A model generated the notes under the pieces. That model made no database searches. It saw only the letters and a program-made list of their open reading frames with translations, and had not been told where the DNA came from. The position numbers were made by a program, and so were the translations under genes. This document shows positions 26,589 to 36,843 of a stretch of DNA of 64,000 bases, piece by piece (the first letter of the stretch is position 1; the number at the start of each line of letters is the position of its first letter). This stretch comes from Brugia malayi (Eukaryota; Nematoda; Chromadorea; Rhabditida; Onchocercidae). The stretch covers positions 3,882,528 through 3,946,527 of the forward strand of contig NW_025062475.1 of NCBI RefSeq assembly GCF_000002995.4. Reading direction: 5' to 3'.

Positions 26589-27830
26589 ACTAGTCCATGT
26601 CATATTTTTTTTGTATGCTTTTATAGAAATTATCTGGAATTTTGTTAGTTATTATGGTGATGTCGGTATAATTTGGAGCTTAGCTTGACAAAATGCCTAA
26701 TCTATTATATGAATATCTTACCTAAGATCATCTAGTTTCCAAGAATATTGATTCGCTGAGTTATGTTTTGATCATAAGTCTCACCATCCCTTATTCACTT
26801 GATAAGTGACAAAAGCTATAGTAATGCCAGATTTTTGGGCTTGTTGACTGTTTTGATGATTTCGGTACATACTTGTTACCACTCAGTTATTTGCAATATT
26901 TAATGTTCTTCGAGAACTTTTTATTTCCGTATTTTGTTTTTTCTCGTATTCCAAGATGCAATGCATTCGAAATATTGCTTTAATCCTGAAAGAAAGATTA
27001 CCAAAACCGTTTAAAGCATTATGCCATCTGCAGAGATATTTAATATTCGTTGAGAACTGCTACCTGGTTTAATTAGTTTCATTATGCAATTAAGTTCCAT
27101 TAGGAGTGAAACTATATTAGATTCATTGTAGAAACCCACTGACTTTATATTCAAAGAAACTGGTTTTATGGATAAGTAGAAAGTGGAGATTTTTTCAGGA
27201 AAATTGGGGTCTTGTCTTTTATAGTTCTAAAATTTCATTCTTAGTTTTATAGGAAAATAAAGTTAGTTATCACTGAAATTTCAAAAATCTTAAAGGGAGT
27301 GGTTGTAATTTACATGCTATTTTAAAAAAAAGAACAATTTTGGCCTTTATTTCAGTTACAAAATCAATATATGAAAAACCAAATATCACTGCAATCGTCT
27401 CCAATATTCCACCTTCTGCATATCGCAAATCCTAAAAGAAAAAACATCTATTTGGGATTCACTTGACGGCTCTACTTTAGTTTAAGAATTTCTCAGCATC
27501 TCGGACGAGCGGAATTATATAAGTAGGCTGTAGTCTGTTAGAATTCAGAATCGATCTGTTGAAAATTGAAATCTCAGTCGAATTTGCAAAAGAATGATAA
27601 ATCTCGGATGAAGCAATAAAATCAAGGAAAGATTCTGTCATCAAACGAAGTTAGTCTGGGAAAAGTACATACCGCAATAAAGTGTGAGGAAAAGCCTCGT
27701 ATCTTAAGTTATTTATTCTTCATTAAATATGCAGCATCGTCGGTTCCTAGCAAGATGCTGAATGATAATTACTGTTTGTTGGATGCAAACAGAGAGAACT
27801 ATTGAATGGAAATAATGAAAGAGATGCATC
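26589..27830. other. Convergent intergenic region, PDCD5 to MED18
   Basis: About 1.2 kb between two convergent stop codons. It is less AT-rich than the 8-19 kb desert and has no repeats of note. I see no exon-like frame. It presumably holds the two 3' UTRs. Confidence 0.5.
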
Positions 27831-29109
27831 TTACGGGCTAAGTTGATCCGCAAATGAGCGAAGTGCTTTGGCTGTTGTCATATACTCCTTAGTATCTGGT
27901 AAAGCAGCACTCATTTCGATTAACAAAGAATCCGATAATGGCTTCAGAACATTAGGATCATAAGTTCCTATTTTTTCAGTTCGTGTAATATTGTTAATGA
28001 TAATCTGAAATTTGGTCTTGGTACATCTTTTTGACAATCAAAATGACATAAACATTTCTGCTAAAAAATGGGAATGACTTCCTTCAACCAGTCAGCAACA
28101 TTTACCTTTATATATCCTTTTGTAAATAGATATCCTTTTGTAAGGTATTCATAGTCCATCCTGAAAATAAATCATAAAGAAAAAGTCTAACTTGACTTTT
28201 AAGGGTTCAATTTTTTCAAATGCGTACGTTAAAATATTAGCTGACATGTCTTCGTGAATCTTCATAGTTTTGGAAGGTACGTCTAACTCATATATACCCA
28301 TCAAATATAGAATACAGAAAGATGTAGGCCAGATTCACCTTAGTCCTAATGTTTTTACAAATTCCATCATATTGCTGGAATAAATTAGCGAATCAATAGA
28401 TTTTCGTATAATAGTAGGACAGTGAACATCTGGTTCCGCCGCTCCCATATATCGGAAATGCCACTGAAAGCTGTTTGCATCTGGTCCGCCAAATTTTCGC
28501 CTTAAGCGAACTGTTACATCAGGGTCTTGGCCCGTTTCTGGAAAAAGCAGTAAGGAACTATGTCAATACGATGATGTCATGACAAAAACTTTTAGTATAC
28601 GAAACAAATAGATTTAAAGTCTCTAATTCAAATATTTCTCTCTACATATTGATTCTATGTTTATAGTCATAGTCACAGAAAAAAAAAAAAACAGTATATA
28701 GTCATAGGAAAAACAGCTAGATCAACTCGAATTTTGATTTATAATGCTCAAAATTCTAGAACTACGAGTCAAAATAACTTAAATCCACGTACTGAGGCTA
28801 AAAACCATTTCATGTTCGTTAAATGAGTGCTGTCCGGGATCACAGAGACCACGTAATCGTTGCAGAAGTTTCTCCTCATGCTCTTTTAATACACTTCCAT
28901 ATAATATACATTCCTTCAACAAATCACTTTTCACATCTATCCATTTACCGATAACAGTGATTATGTTCAATAAATCAAATTAAATGAAGAAAAAAAAAAT
29001 TGATGTGAATTACAACCTTGCATTGATAAGTTGAACTTGACGGAGATGTGCTAGTAATAAGCGGAACACTGGCAATAATTTCACGACTACGTTCCGGAAA
29101 TCTTTCCAT
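27831..29109 (-). CDS. MED18: Mediator complex subunit 18 (MED18 / MDT-18)
   Basis: Proposed exons: 29109-29017 (ATG), about 28913-28793, 28537-28339, 28160-28106, 28004-27831 (TAA), giving about 213 aa; human MED18 has 208. Diagnostic blocks are ILYGSVL then LLQRLRGLCD and HEMVFSL (human LLQGSVL, LIHRLRGLCD, DHEMVFLL), WHFRYMG (WHLRYLG), MDYEYLTKGYLFTKGYIK (MDHEFVAKGHLFRKG) and the C-terminal SFADQLSP (NFAEQLKP). By family, MED18 forms the head module with MED20 and MED8 and bridges regulators to RNA polymerase II in the nucleus. Exons C-E are phase-consistent. The first junction is weak: the donor is AAG|GTTGTA, and the only in-phase acceptor is a poor TTGAAG at 28914. The true exon 2 start may differ. 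The gene ends right after SP, a little shorter than vertebrate MED18 at the C-terminus. Confidence 0.92.
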
Positions 29110-30125
29110 TTACTGATCGATTACAAAATGATCTGATGACTGAAATAGATTGTATATGATCAAAATGACTGGCCATATAACTAAGTGTCATAAATGAACA
29201 ATTCTATCGATAATCTAACTACACGAAATGGGTAAAACTCAAATATGATTATGACTAAACGATTGATTGCCTTTACGGCCAGAATCATCACCTTAGATCA
29301 GACTAATGATAATTAATTAGACAAACAAGTACAAATCTAAATTACCGGTAAACAATCTTTGCACCTTTACCTCATCTTCTGAAAATCTTTTCCATGCCTT
29401 CTATCAGGCCGATTGATACTTCTCGGCCGGCCGCCAGTCCGTCAAACTTTGTTGAAATAATTGAAGTATTGCAAAATATCTTCAGATAATGAGAATATTT
29501 TGCACTGTAGGATTTTGTTTTATTTAAATTATTTATTTAATTCATATATAGATTCCTTCAGCTTAAAGTTTATTTGTCTTACGTATTTAATTTTACAATT
29601 AAATTCTTGCATTTTAGGAGAATAGCTCTTTTATTCATCTAATCTTCTTTTTTGTTTTATAAAAGAATTACACTTTTTGTAAATCGCTCAATTATATAAG
29701 AAGTTAGGATCATTCATATCTCAATCAGTTATTATTTGAATCAGTTTCAATCAAACTACTATTAATTTTATCCGTGATGTTATCTGTTTATCGTTTTTTA
29801 ACATCTATAGAATAAATATTCCCTAAATTGTTATATTTTTGTTCCATCATTGTTATTATTATTACTGTGTCATCATTCGTTGAAAGTGAATTGAGTAGGA
29901 AATGAAGTTTGAATTGAAGTTTGCTATCAAAAATTAAGGAAAAAAAAGGAAAAGTGAAATCATACAATGGTTTTATACCCTTTATAGTAAGCATTGCCTT
30001 ATAACAAAAGTGTATGATTACAGTGAGTGAAGAGTTTAATAAAGAAAGTTTGACGACATTTTACTCTTTTTATAGTGAAAATTGATCTATAAAATTATAT
30101 GAAATGCTTATAAAAGTAATTATTT
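29110..30125. other. Intergenic region upstream of MED18 and 5' of a retroelement
   Basis: About 1 kb. It contains a short GC-rich island at 29421-29440 (TCGGCCGGCCGCCAGTCC), probably in the MED18 promoter region, then AT-rich sequence. A copy of the BEL/Pao LTR seen at 32046 would be expected just before 30126, but I cannot find one here. The element therefore lacks a recognisable 5' LTR. No gene was seen. Confidence 0.5.
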
Positions 30126-30145
30126 TTGGTGCCACGAGCCGGGAA

Positions 30146-31450
30146 ATGTCTGCAACTATAGTACTAAGCGCACGACCGGCAAAAGAAAAATTGGAAGCTC
30201 TTCTCAAAGAAGTCCAAGAAATGGATCTGACGCCTTCGGAGCAAATGTTGACCAGAGAAGAAACCCGTCAACAGCACGAGGCTCGAAAAAGAATTATTGA
30301 AGCAAAAATAATGCGTCTCAAACTGCATATTGGCACACTTGAGACAATTAATGCTAACTGGGTCCAATGCATACAACAGGTTCTAGCAACGAAGAGAAAG
30401 GAAGAGGAAGACAAATACGTCAAAATGGTCGAAGATAAAAGAGGTATTTTAAACTTAATAAATGAAGGCGAAGTCATCATAACCTTAAGTATGTATATGA
30501 ATAACTCAGAGTTAGTAATCCAGCGTCTTAAAGAAGGCGAAATAAAGGAGTAATCAACTCAAATAACCCCTTACCCAACTGTTAACTTACCTCAACTACC
30601 ACTGCCTACTTTCAGTGGTAACCCTAAGATGTGGAGAGGATTCTGGAGCAGCTTTGAAGCTGCAGTCCATTTACAAAAAATACCAGACATCCAAAAATTA
30701 AATTAATTGCATGTCTAAAGGGAGATGCCTTATTGGCTGTTAGAGGTTATGATATAACCCCAGAAAATTATGATGTGATGCGAAAAGTCCTTATTGAAAA
30801 ATTTGGACAATCACATATCATTAAAAAAATCGCTCTACAATGAGTTATATTCCGTCAAGAAGAATGATCGAGAATGGAAGATAATAGTTGAAGCTACTGA
30901 AAGAATACTTCGACAACTTGAAGCAATAGGTGAAAATCTCGAACAATCCAATATTGAAATTATCATTGAAAATAAACTGCCTGCCTGGATTCTGGACAGA
31001 GTGTATCAACAAAAGGAACAAGAAATATGGTCAGTAGCTAAGCTAAGACATTTCTTAGTAAAACTGATCCAAAGAAACGAAGAAGTTACAAGAAGCCAAT
31101 CCCTTGACATCATGAAAGAGAAAAGGGAAACTAAAAGTAAAATTGGTCCACTAATCAGCAATATTTTACAAAAGAAACTTCGGCTCTAACTATAATAACA
31201 CCGCAAACACATAGAAAGGTTAATACGAAGATTAACAAAACTCAAAGACCATGTGCTTTTTGCAATAGGAACCATTGGGATAATGAATGTCAAACCTATC
31301 CTAATCTAGAACGAAGAATGCAACACTGAAAGTAAACAACGCCTGTCTAAGCTGTCTTTAACCAGGACATACGACAATCAATTGCAAGACAAGAAAACGT
31401 GTATGTTTTTATTGCAAAGGTCACCATAATACTGCATTATGCTGTACTAA
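30146..31450 (+). pseudogene. BEL/Pao gag remnant with zinc knuckles
   Basis: An ATG at 30146 opens a coiled-coil-like N-terminus (KEKLEALLKEVQEMD) to TAA at 30551. The same frame continues past that stop with LPTFSGNPKMWRGFW up to about 30703. A frame change then carries the segment with LKGDALLAVRGYDITPENYD, and another enters the 30794-31189 frame (SLYNELYSVKK through LIQRNEEV). A further shift leads to three CCHC knuckles: CAFCNRNHWDNEC at 31252-31290, a second interrupted by a stop at about 31343-31386, and CFYCKGHHNTALC at 31405-31443. By family this is the capsid and nucleocapsid. The reading frame cannot give one protein. Confidence 0.85.
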
Positions 31451-31499
31451 GTATAACGATCAAGAACAATCAATAGAGCGAATCGAAGAAGATCGAAAG

Positions 31500-31991
31500 A
31501 CGGCAAAAGTAGTCAATTCAATAATAAAACATTCGAAAGGGAATGACAGAGAAGTTTTGCTTTTTAGCAAAGAAGTTGAAGCAATTAATTTAGATATGAC
31601 AGAGGTACTCAAGCAACGTGTATATCGAAGAAACTAGCAAAAAGATTACATTTAGAGGCGCAGAGATTAGAGCCCCTATTGAAGAAGAAATTGTAATAAT
31701 AAACGAATCAAACGCTCCTCGTGGTACCTGGAAATTAGCAAAAATAGGGAACTCAATAAGGGACAAGATAAGATAAGAAGTGCTCTAACAGAGTTACCAT
31801 GAGGAAGATTAATGAATCGATCTATTAATATGTTATATCCATTGGAAATTCAACAGAAAGAAGATGCGAAGGACAAATCAGCAATATCGAAAGATGCAAT
31901 AAATGGAACTGATAAACGAGAGGAACCCATAGCTAAACGAACTAGAAGTGCTACGAAACAAAAACAAACTTCAACAAAAAACGAAGAATGA
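31500..31991 (+). pseudogene. Fused protease remnant and integrase C-terminal tail of BEL/Pao pol
   Basis: [11 protein letters not shown] is followed, in a shifted frame, by [18 protein letters not shown], the segment just after the catalytic Asp of BEL/Pao proteases. The catalytic DTG/DSG itself is missing, so a small deletion is present at about 31605. At about 31677 this runs straight into [20 protein letters not shown] and then, after a stop and frame change, [16 protein letters not shown], the extreme C-terminus of the integrase. A basic tail ([15 protein letters not shown]) ends at TGA 31989-31991. Everything between protease and integrase tail is gone. Confidence 0.8.
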
Positions 31992-32045
31992 CTCAAATCC
32001 TTCCATCCGAAATCTCCAAGTTGAATTTCTTCTTCGTCGTGGGAG

Positions 32046-32600
32046 TGTCGCGGATTTTAACATCGCGAAGCACTAAATAAATGTTAACAATGCTTAATAT
32101 AGCAATCCATTGATATCTTTTACAATTCATCGTAATGGTTTAATTGACTTTTGATCTTATATCAATTCATATACTATGAGCATCTATCATGTAATGTCTA
32201 TTGCAACTCATAGTAGCCACTTATCATAATGTCTGGACAAACCATTGTACTTTCTTTCGTGATATCCATTTAATTCATCGTGATATGCATTTTTAAACCT
32301 ATTGTTAAAGTTACTTACTATCATCATTTGTATAAAAATGTCTAATTATAAACTAATCGCACATTTTAACATATATAATATAAGATAATTGCTATATAAG
32401 GATCACCCTTGTTAAAAGATTGGGGATATGTATAATTTATCGCCAAGGACCGACGATTCCAATTTCAATTGTTCTCTATCAACGTTTTGTCCTATTACAT
32501 CTATTAATAAAGAAATTGGTTTATATTTCTGTTACCTCACGCATTTACATTTACATCCAACCAATCTCCCTACGATCAAACATCTCTCCCAATATTATTA
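32046..32600 (+). repeat. Probable 3' LTR of the BEL/Pao element
   Basis: A purine-rich stretch GTGGGAG ends at 32045 and TGTCGCGG begins at 32046, the expected polypurine tract and TG start. Inside are a TATA box (GCTATATAAGGA, about 32391-32402) and AATAAAG at about 32508, in the order expected for U3 and R. The right end is not certain, because no second LTR copy is available for comparison. Sequence to about 32600 is still unlike the flanking AT-rich DNA. Confidence 0.6.
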
Positions 32601-33766
32601 ATTAAACAAATCAAAACCTTCCACGACTTTGGAACATTTCTGTAATATTTCGATATTGCAAATAAGCTAATTGAACAAAGAGCTTACAACATTTTTTTTT
32701 GCCTGATTTGAATTTTTATCTGATTTATATTCAAAGTAATCTACAGCATAAAAAGTTTTTTGTTAACAAAGTATAACATTTTAGATTACACAAAATAAGC
32801 TTAGTACAATTGGAGGATGAATGTTGGATAAATGATTTCTCACCAATTAAAGTATAAAACTAAGCAGTTTTATATTTGCTTTTATATTTGCAATTTTATA
32901 TTTGTCTGAGAAATATTCAAAAAAGAGAATTTTTAGTCTAGAAAAACCTTGTGAATTTAATTCAAAATTATTTTGATAGAATTATGTTTCAGCTTTTTTT
33001 TTTTTTTTTTTGATAAGATCTAATTCATCAATTAGAAGTTAATTAATAAGAGTCTGTTCTAGATACATCGAAGCATGTAACATTGCAGCGTTAAGATAAC
33101 ACACTGTCTATCTGGATGAATTACTGGTTTCAGTAATTAAGAGGATTCAGGAAAGGAAGCAGTAAAGGATATCAAACTTTAAACATTATGCAAACATTTG
33201 TGGTACATGTTCATTCCAATTATCTAACATTTTGACTTTTTACTTCTCATGAAAATAATTAATGAGGCAAAGGTTTTTTAACGTTTGAAAAATGATACCA
33301 TTTTGTTAAGTGAGGAATCAATCTATTATCAGGTAACACTGTTTTTCATTTCGATTTCTAAAAAACTAGGCAAGTTACCTATATTCATCTATTATTTGAA
33401 AGCCGAAATAATTTCAATAATTTCATTTCAGCACATTATTCTCTTATTTTTCTCGGCACAAATTGATTCATTAATAAGTAACAATACAAACAATGCAACA
33501 TTAATTAATTTTACTTATTTTAAACTGGCTGTAACAAGAAAAAAAATTAGCTGTAACAACGAAATGAGCATCCAATTAGAGCAATTATTTATTTATTTTT
33601 TCTACTTCATTTCCGGTCTCATTTTCAGATTCTGTGTTCATTTTTTTTTCCCTAAAAACAATGCTTTTTAACGATTATTTCTTTTCATCTTAAAAGCAAC
33701 GCACAGCTTATTCATATCTTAACTTTAGCTAGTAAAATTGAAAATTGAAAATTGTACAAATCATTA
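32601..33766. other. AT-rich intergenic stretch
   Basis: About 1.1 kb with poly(T) tracts (32994-33012). A 128-codon open frame at 33285-33671 has AT-driven composition and no recognisable features; I do not call it a gene. A strong donor-like CA|GTAAGT at the end of the next minus-strand unit (33775-33769) leaves open a further exon of that gene somewhere here, but I could not identify one. Confidence 0.45.
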
Positions 33767-34707
33767 TCACTTACTGTTTGGCGTAGATTCGATAAAAACA
33801 CCTTCCAGCACTGATTTTGACATACATTTTAAAGGTCTGTCATAGTGAAGACAAGCTGCCATTTGCAAATATTTTCGTGATTCAACCTCTTCTGCATTCT
33901 GTAATTAAATACACAATTTTGACTAATTTATAGTTATAGGTATAACTTACATAAGAATTGTTGGTAACCATTAAACTGCAGTATTTTTTGTTAGTAATTT
34001 AAAAACTACTTAGCTAGTGAATAAAATAAAGAGAAAAACCTTTAGTAAAATGATTAGATCAATAGCGAACAGGAAAACGAGGAATAAAAATATACAACCG
34101 GATGAAAGGAAGCCGTATGCTTCAATTTTTACATCAATGCATATATTATAAACTTTCTCTTTCTAAAATTTCACTCTCTCTACACTGAAATAAATAAAAT
34201 AGACTGAAAGTATAAAATCATAATTTAAACTTTATCTAGTATAAGCGATTGAAGAAATATTTTCTTAATTGAATTGATTCATAAATTGAATGACATTTGT
34301 ACCAAAAATCTGTTAATTCTAATATTATGTTCCAAATATCTGACGCACATCGAATCCATAATAGCTCGAATTTCAGCTCCTGATGACATATAAAACTGCA
34401 AATTTCACTTAAAATAAAGCTTAAAATAAACATCTGTAATTAATTAATTAAAATTTTATGATGTCATGGATATCAATGAATTATATTTAATTAGTTCGTT
34501 CACAGAAGGTAAAATGTATGTAATTCATCTGATGTAAATATTTGGAAATAATTCACCTCAATGACGGAAAAAACGCAAAAAATAGAAATTTCAACTAAAT
34601 CAAACATAGCTTCCTCCATCAGATCTTCCTCTTCAGACATACACCGTAAAAACATTAATAATAATAAAATTGGAAAGGCCAAAACAACACAACCAAATAT
34701 GACAAAT
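33767..34707 (-). CDS. Unrecognised membrane-protein coding unit (5' end unresolved)
   Basis: Three phase-consistent exons: 34707-34557, 34395-34303, 33898-33767 (TGA). The first begins in mid-codon (phase 2) with a hydrophobic segment (FVIFGCVVLAFPILLLLMFL), then an acidic stretch (SEEEDLMEE) and a second hydrophobic segment (ISIFCVFSVIEFYM). The rest is charged and helical (AIMDSMCVRYLEHNIRINRF), ending GVFIESTPNSK. I do not recognise the family. The upstream exon could not be found: the stop of the neighbouring unit at 35086 and a lack of phase-2 donors argue that this is a separate gene, but a single gene with an unusual junction is possible. The final AC|AGTAAG could also be a donor, in which case the 3' end lies further left. 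Confidence 0.5.
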
Positions 34708-35085
34708 CTAAAATTATAAATTTAAATCATAAATCTAGAAAAAAAAATTTATAAATTGAATGTTCCAATTCATATGACATACTAAAATGGATAAAATATG
34801 ATTTTACTACTTTTCAACAATAATATAATAGTTGTTAAATTAATTAACTTCAATAAAATTTCTTTAAGCTGTCATTTTTTTTTTTGCTAAATACATTTCT
34901 GATCAGTTTTATCAATGTGAAATTCTATAAAGATACTTCTCGTTATCACTCGTTGTTATAATTATATCAAAATGAGACTGAAATTTCATGCGAAAATCCA
35001 AATCAAAGCAAACAAAAATATAAATAAATAAATAATAAAAAGGAAAAAGGTAGAAATGCACATTAAAGAGGAGTGGGAAAAGTAC
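34708..35085. other. Short AT-rich gap between two minus-strand units
   Basis: Sequence of 378 bp between the TAA of the 35086-36843 gene and the first identified exon of the next unit. A candidate trans-splice or 5' exon (acceptor ending near 34784 followed by an ATG) is visible on the minus strand, but its frame closes before reaching the known exon. No other structure was seen. Confidence 0.4.
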
Positions 35086-36843
35086 TTAAATTTGTCCATT
35101 GAAAGGCTTTAATATTTTAGTAGTATTTTCATCCTCGAAAATTTCAAAATGTTGTTCAGTTTGATTCATTGATAAATTTAATGCTTGAAAATAACGAGTA
35201 GTTTCTATAATCCTTCTGACAAATGTTTTCTGATCATTCCACCAATGTGGCATTATTCGACAAGTTTTCTTCAGTGGTATCTTTTCCGCTACTGATTCAA
35301 TCATTTCTATTTGAAAATATTAGCATAAATTAGGAAGAGTAAATGTCAATATAATGTTATATTTTTTTTAAAAAAAAAGTAATGAAATAAAGAAATAATT
35401 AAAAAAGAAACAGCAAGGAAAAGTATTAACCTCCTTTAATTATAGGTATATGATAAGTAAATCGTAAACAAGGAAATGCATATACAATAAACCAAGCGCA
35501 AAATAGAAGAATAAGAGCAATCAAACGTAAAAACGTGTATTCCATACAACTTGGAAAGAAATATTTCTGTGCAGTAGTTTTTTCTGCATTGTAGTTTATT
35601 ATACAATATTAAAACATATTCATATTTCTATCAAAATGCTATTCTTAATAATTTAAACTTCATTTTACAAAACTTAAATGATATATAATGCTTAAGGATT
35701 TAACTTATATTTCAATATGTTACAGATATAAATTAATATATTTTTAGTCGTAATGCAAAGGTAATAAAATAAAATAGAAGTATTGCTAATGAAATTAAAA
35801 TTTCAACATTCAGTTCCAATAGATAATAAATAGAAACTTTATTTAAAGTTTTTTTTTTTTTTTTTTTTTTCTAATAGTCTCAGTATTATTAATCAATCAT
35901 TGTAAATTTGATTTATATTACTTACCAGAATTCTTACGACGTGGCAATCGATTAGTTTCTGAACGATTAATTTTTTCCGCTTTCAATGATTCCACTGATT
36001 TTACTTTTCGTCTTGAAAGATTTTGCGCAATTGGCTTTAGATCATCATGCTTTGCAAATAATGGCGCTATTTCTATTTGCGAAAAATCGGGAAGAACTTC
36101 AAATGTAAATTATTATATCTATCATTGATAGTGATAAGAAATTTGAAGTCATTCTAATCATTTATTAGTCTTTCCTAAATTTATTTGCTCTATTTGATCT
36201 CTTTTTCATCCAATGAAAAAAATAAAAATAAAGTGATAATCTGTACATTATAATAATAAGTTAAAAAAAAAAAAAACAGAAAACAGATATTGCTAAGTAA
36301 ATATTCAAATAAATAAAATTTATTTTCTTTAATGGTCACAATTAAACTAATAAACTAACAATAATTGTATTATTACCTTGATTACCAATTGTACGAACTG
36401 ATAAATTGCTTGGAATTTGATGATTTATTACATTTAATTTATCATCTCTAAATTTCTTCTTAGAAAATTTCTTCTCCTTTAATTGACTGTTTAATATTTG
36501 TTGTTTGGATGTTTTCAAAATATCTTTGGTAGATATTTTCGAGATTATTTCATCAGCTTTAGATGATATTTCTGTCAAATTCATCGTTTTTGATTCCATT
36601 TCATCCGTTGATTGTGTTTGTTCAGAATCTGATTTTTCTTGTGTTAAAGAAAGATTCTTTGAAATAGACTGTTGGCTTCTATCTGATGAAATTTCAGCAT
36701 TTGTATTTGTAATTCGTACAGATATATCGTTGCTATTGCCATTTCTACAAATATTTAAATATGATAAAATTAGGAAAAAATGAAATTCGATGAATTAAAC
36801 ATTTCAAAAACCTTTGTTTAATAGCTTTTCGACTATTTTTCAT
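35086..36843 (-). CDS. Unrecognised single-pass (type II-like) membrane protein, 314 aa
   Basis: Five exons with agreeing phases: 36843-36812 (ATG), 36744-36377, 36096-35926, 35583-35431, 35306-35086 (TAA). Residues 1 to about 200 are hydrophilic and rich in Ser, Lys, Asn and Gln with low complexity (MKNSRKAIKQRNGN at the start, basic SRRKVKSVE and LPRRKNS near the end). One strong hydrophobic segment follows (RLIALILLFCAWFIVYAF, around residues 210-230), then about 85 residues with CRIMPHWWNDQ, FVRRIIETTRYFQ and three N-glycosylation sequons (NLS, NQT, NTT). This fits a cytosolic N-terminus and a lumenal or extracellular C-terminus. No family is recognised. Exon 3 uses a weak acceptor (TTTGAAG). 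It lies head-to-tail with the 33767-34707 unit, which also encodes membrane segments, so the two could be related paralogues, an operon or one gene. Confidence 0.65.

Larger units (their letters stand above)
30126..32600 (+). mobile_element. Degenerate, internally deleted BEL/Pao LTR retrotransposon
   Basis: The order seen is a leader with TTGGTGCC and GAGCCGGGA (a BEL-type primer-site region, 30127-30145), a gag-like frame, three CCHC knuckles, a protease remnant, then directly the C-terminal tail of the integrase, and an LTR from about 32046. Reverse transcriptase, RNase H and the integrase core are absent. The coding parts are broken by at least one in-frame stop, several frameshifts and the large deletion. 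The 5' LTR is not recognisable. Family assignment rests on the gag block LPTFSGNPKMWRGFWSSFE and the integrase tail motifs [10 protein letters not shown] and NMLYPLEI, both typical of BEL/Pao. The element is plainly inactive on its own. Confidence 0.88.

Noticed and set aside
33285..33671. 128-aa plus-strand frame
   Set aside because: AT-driven Phe/Ile/Asn composition and no recognisable domain; it is likely spacer.
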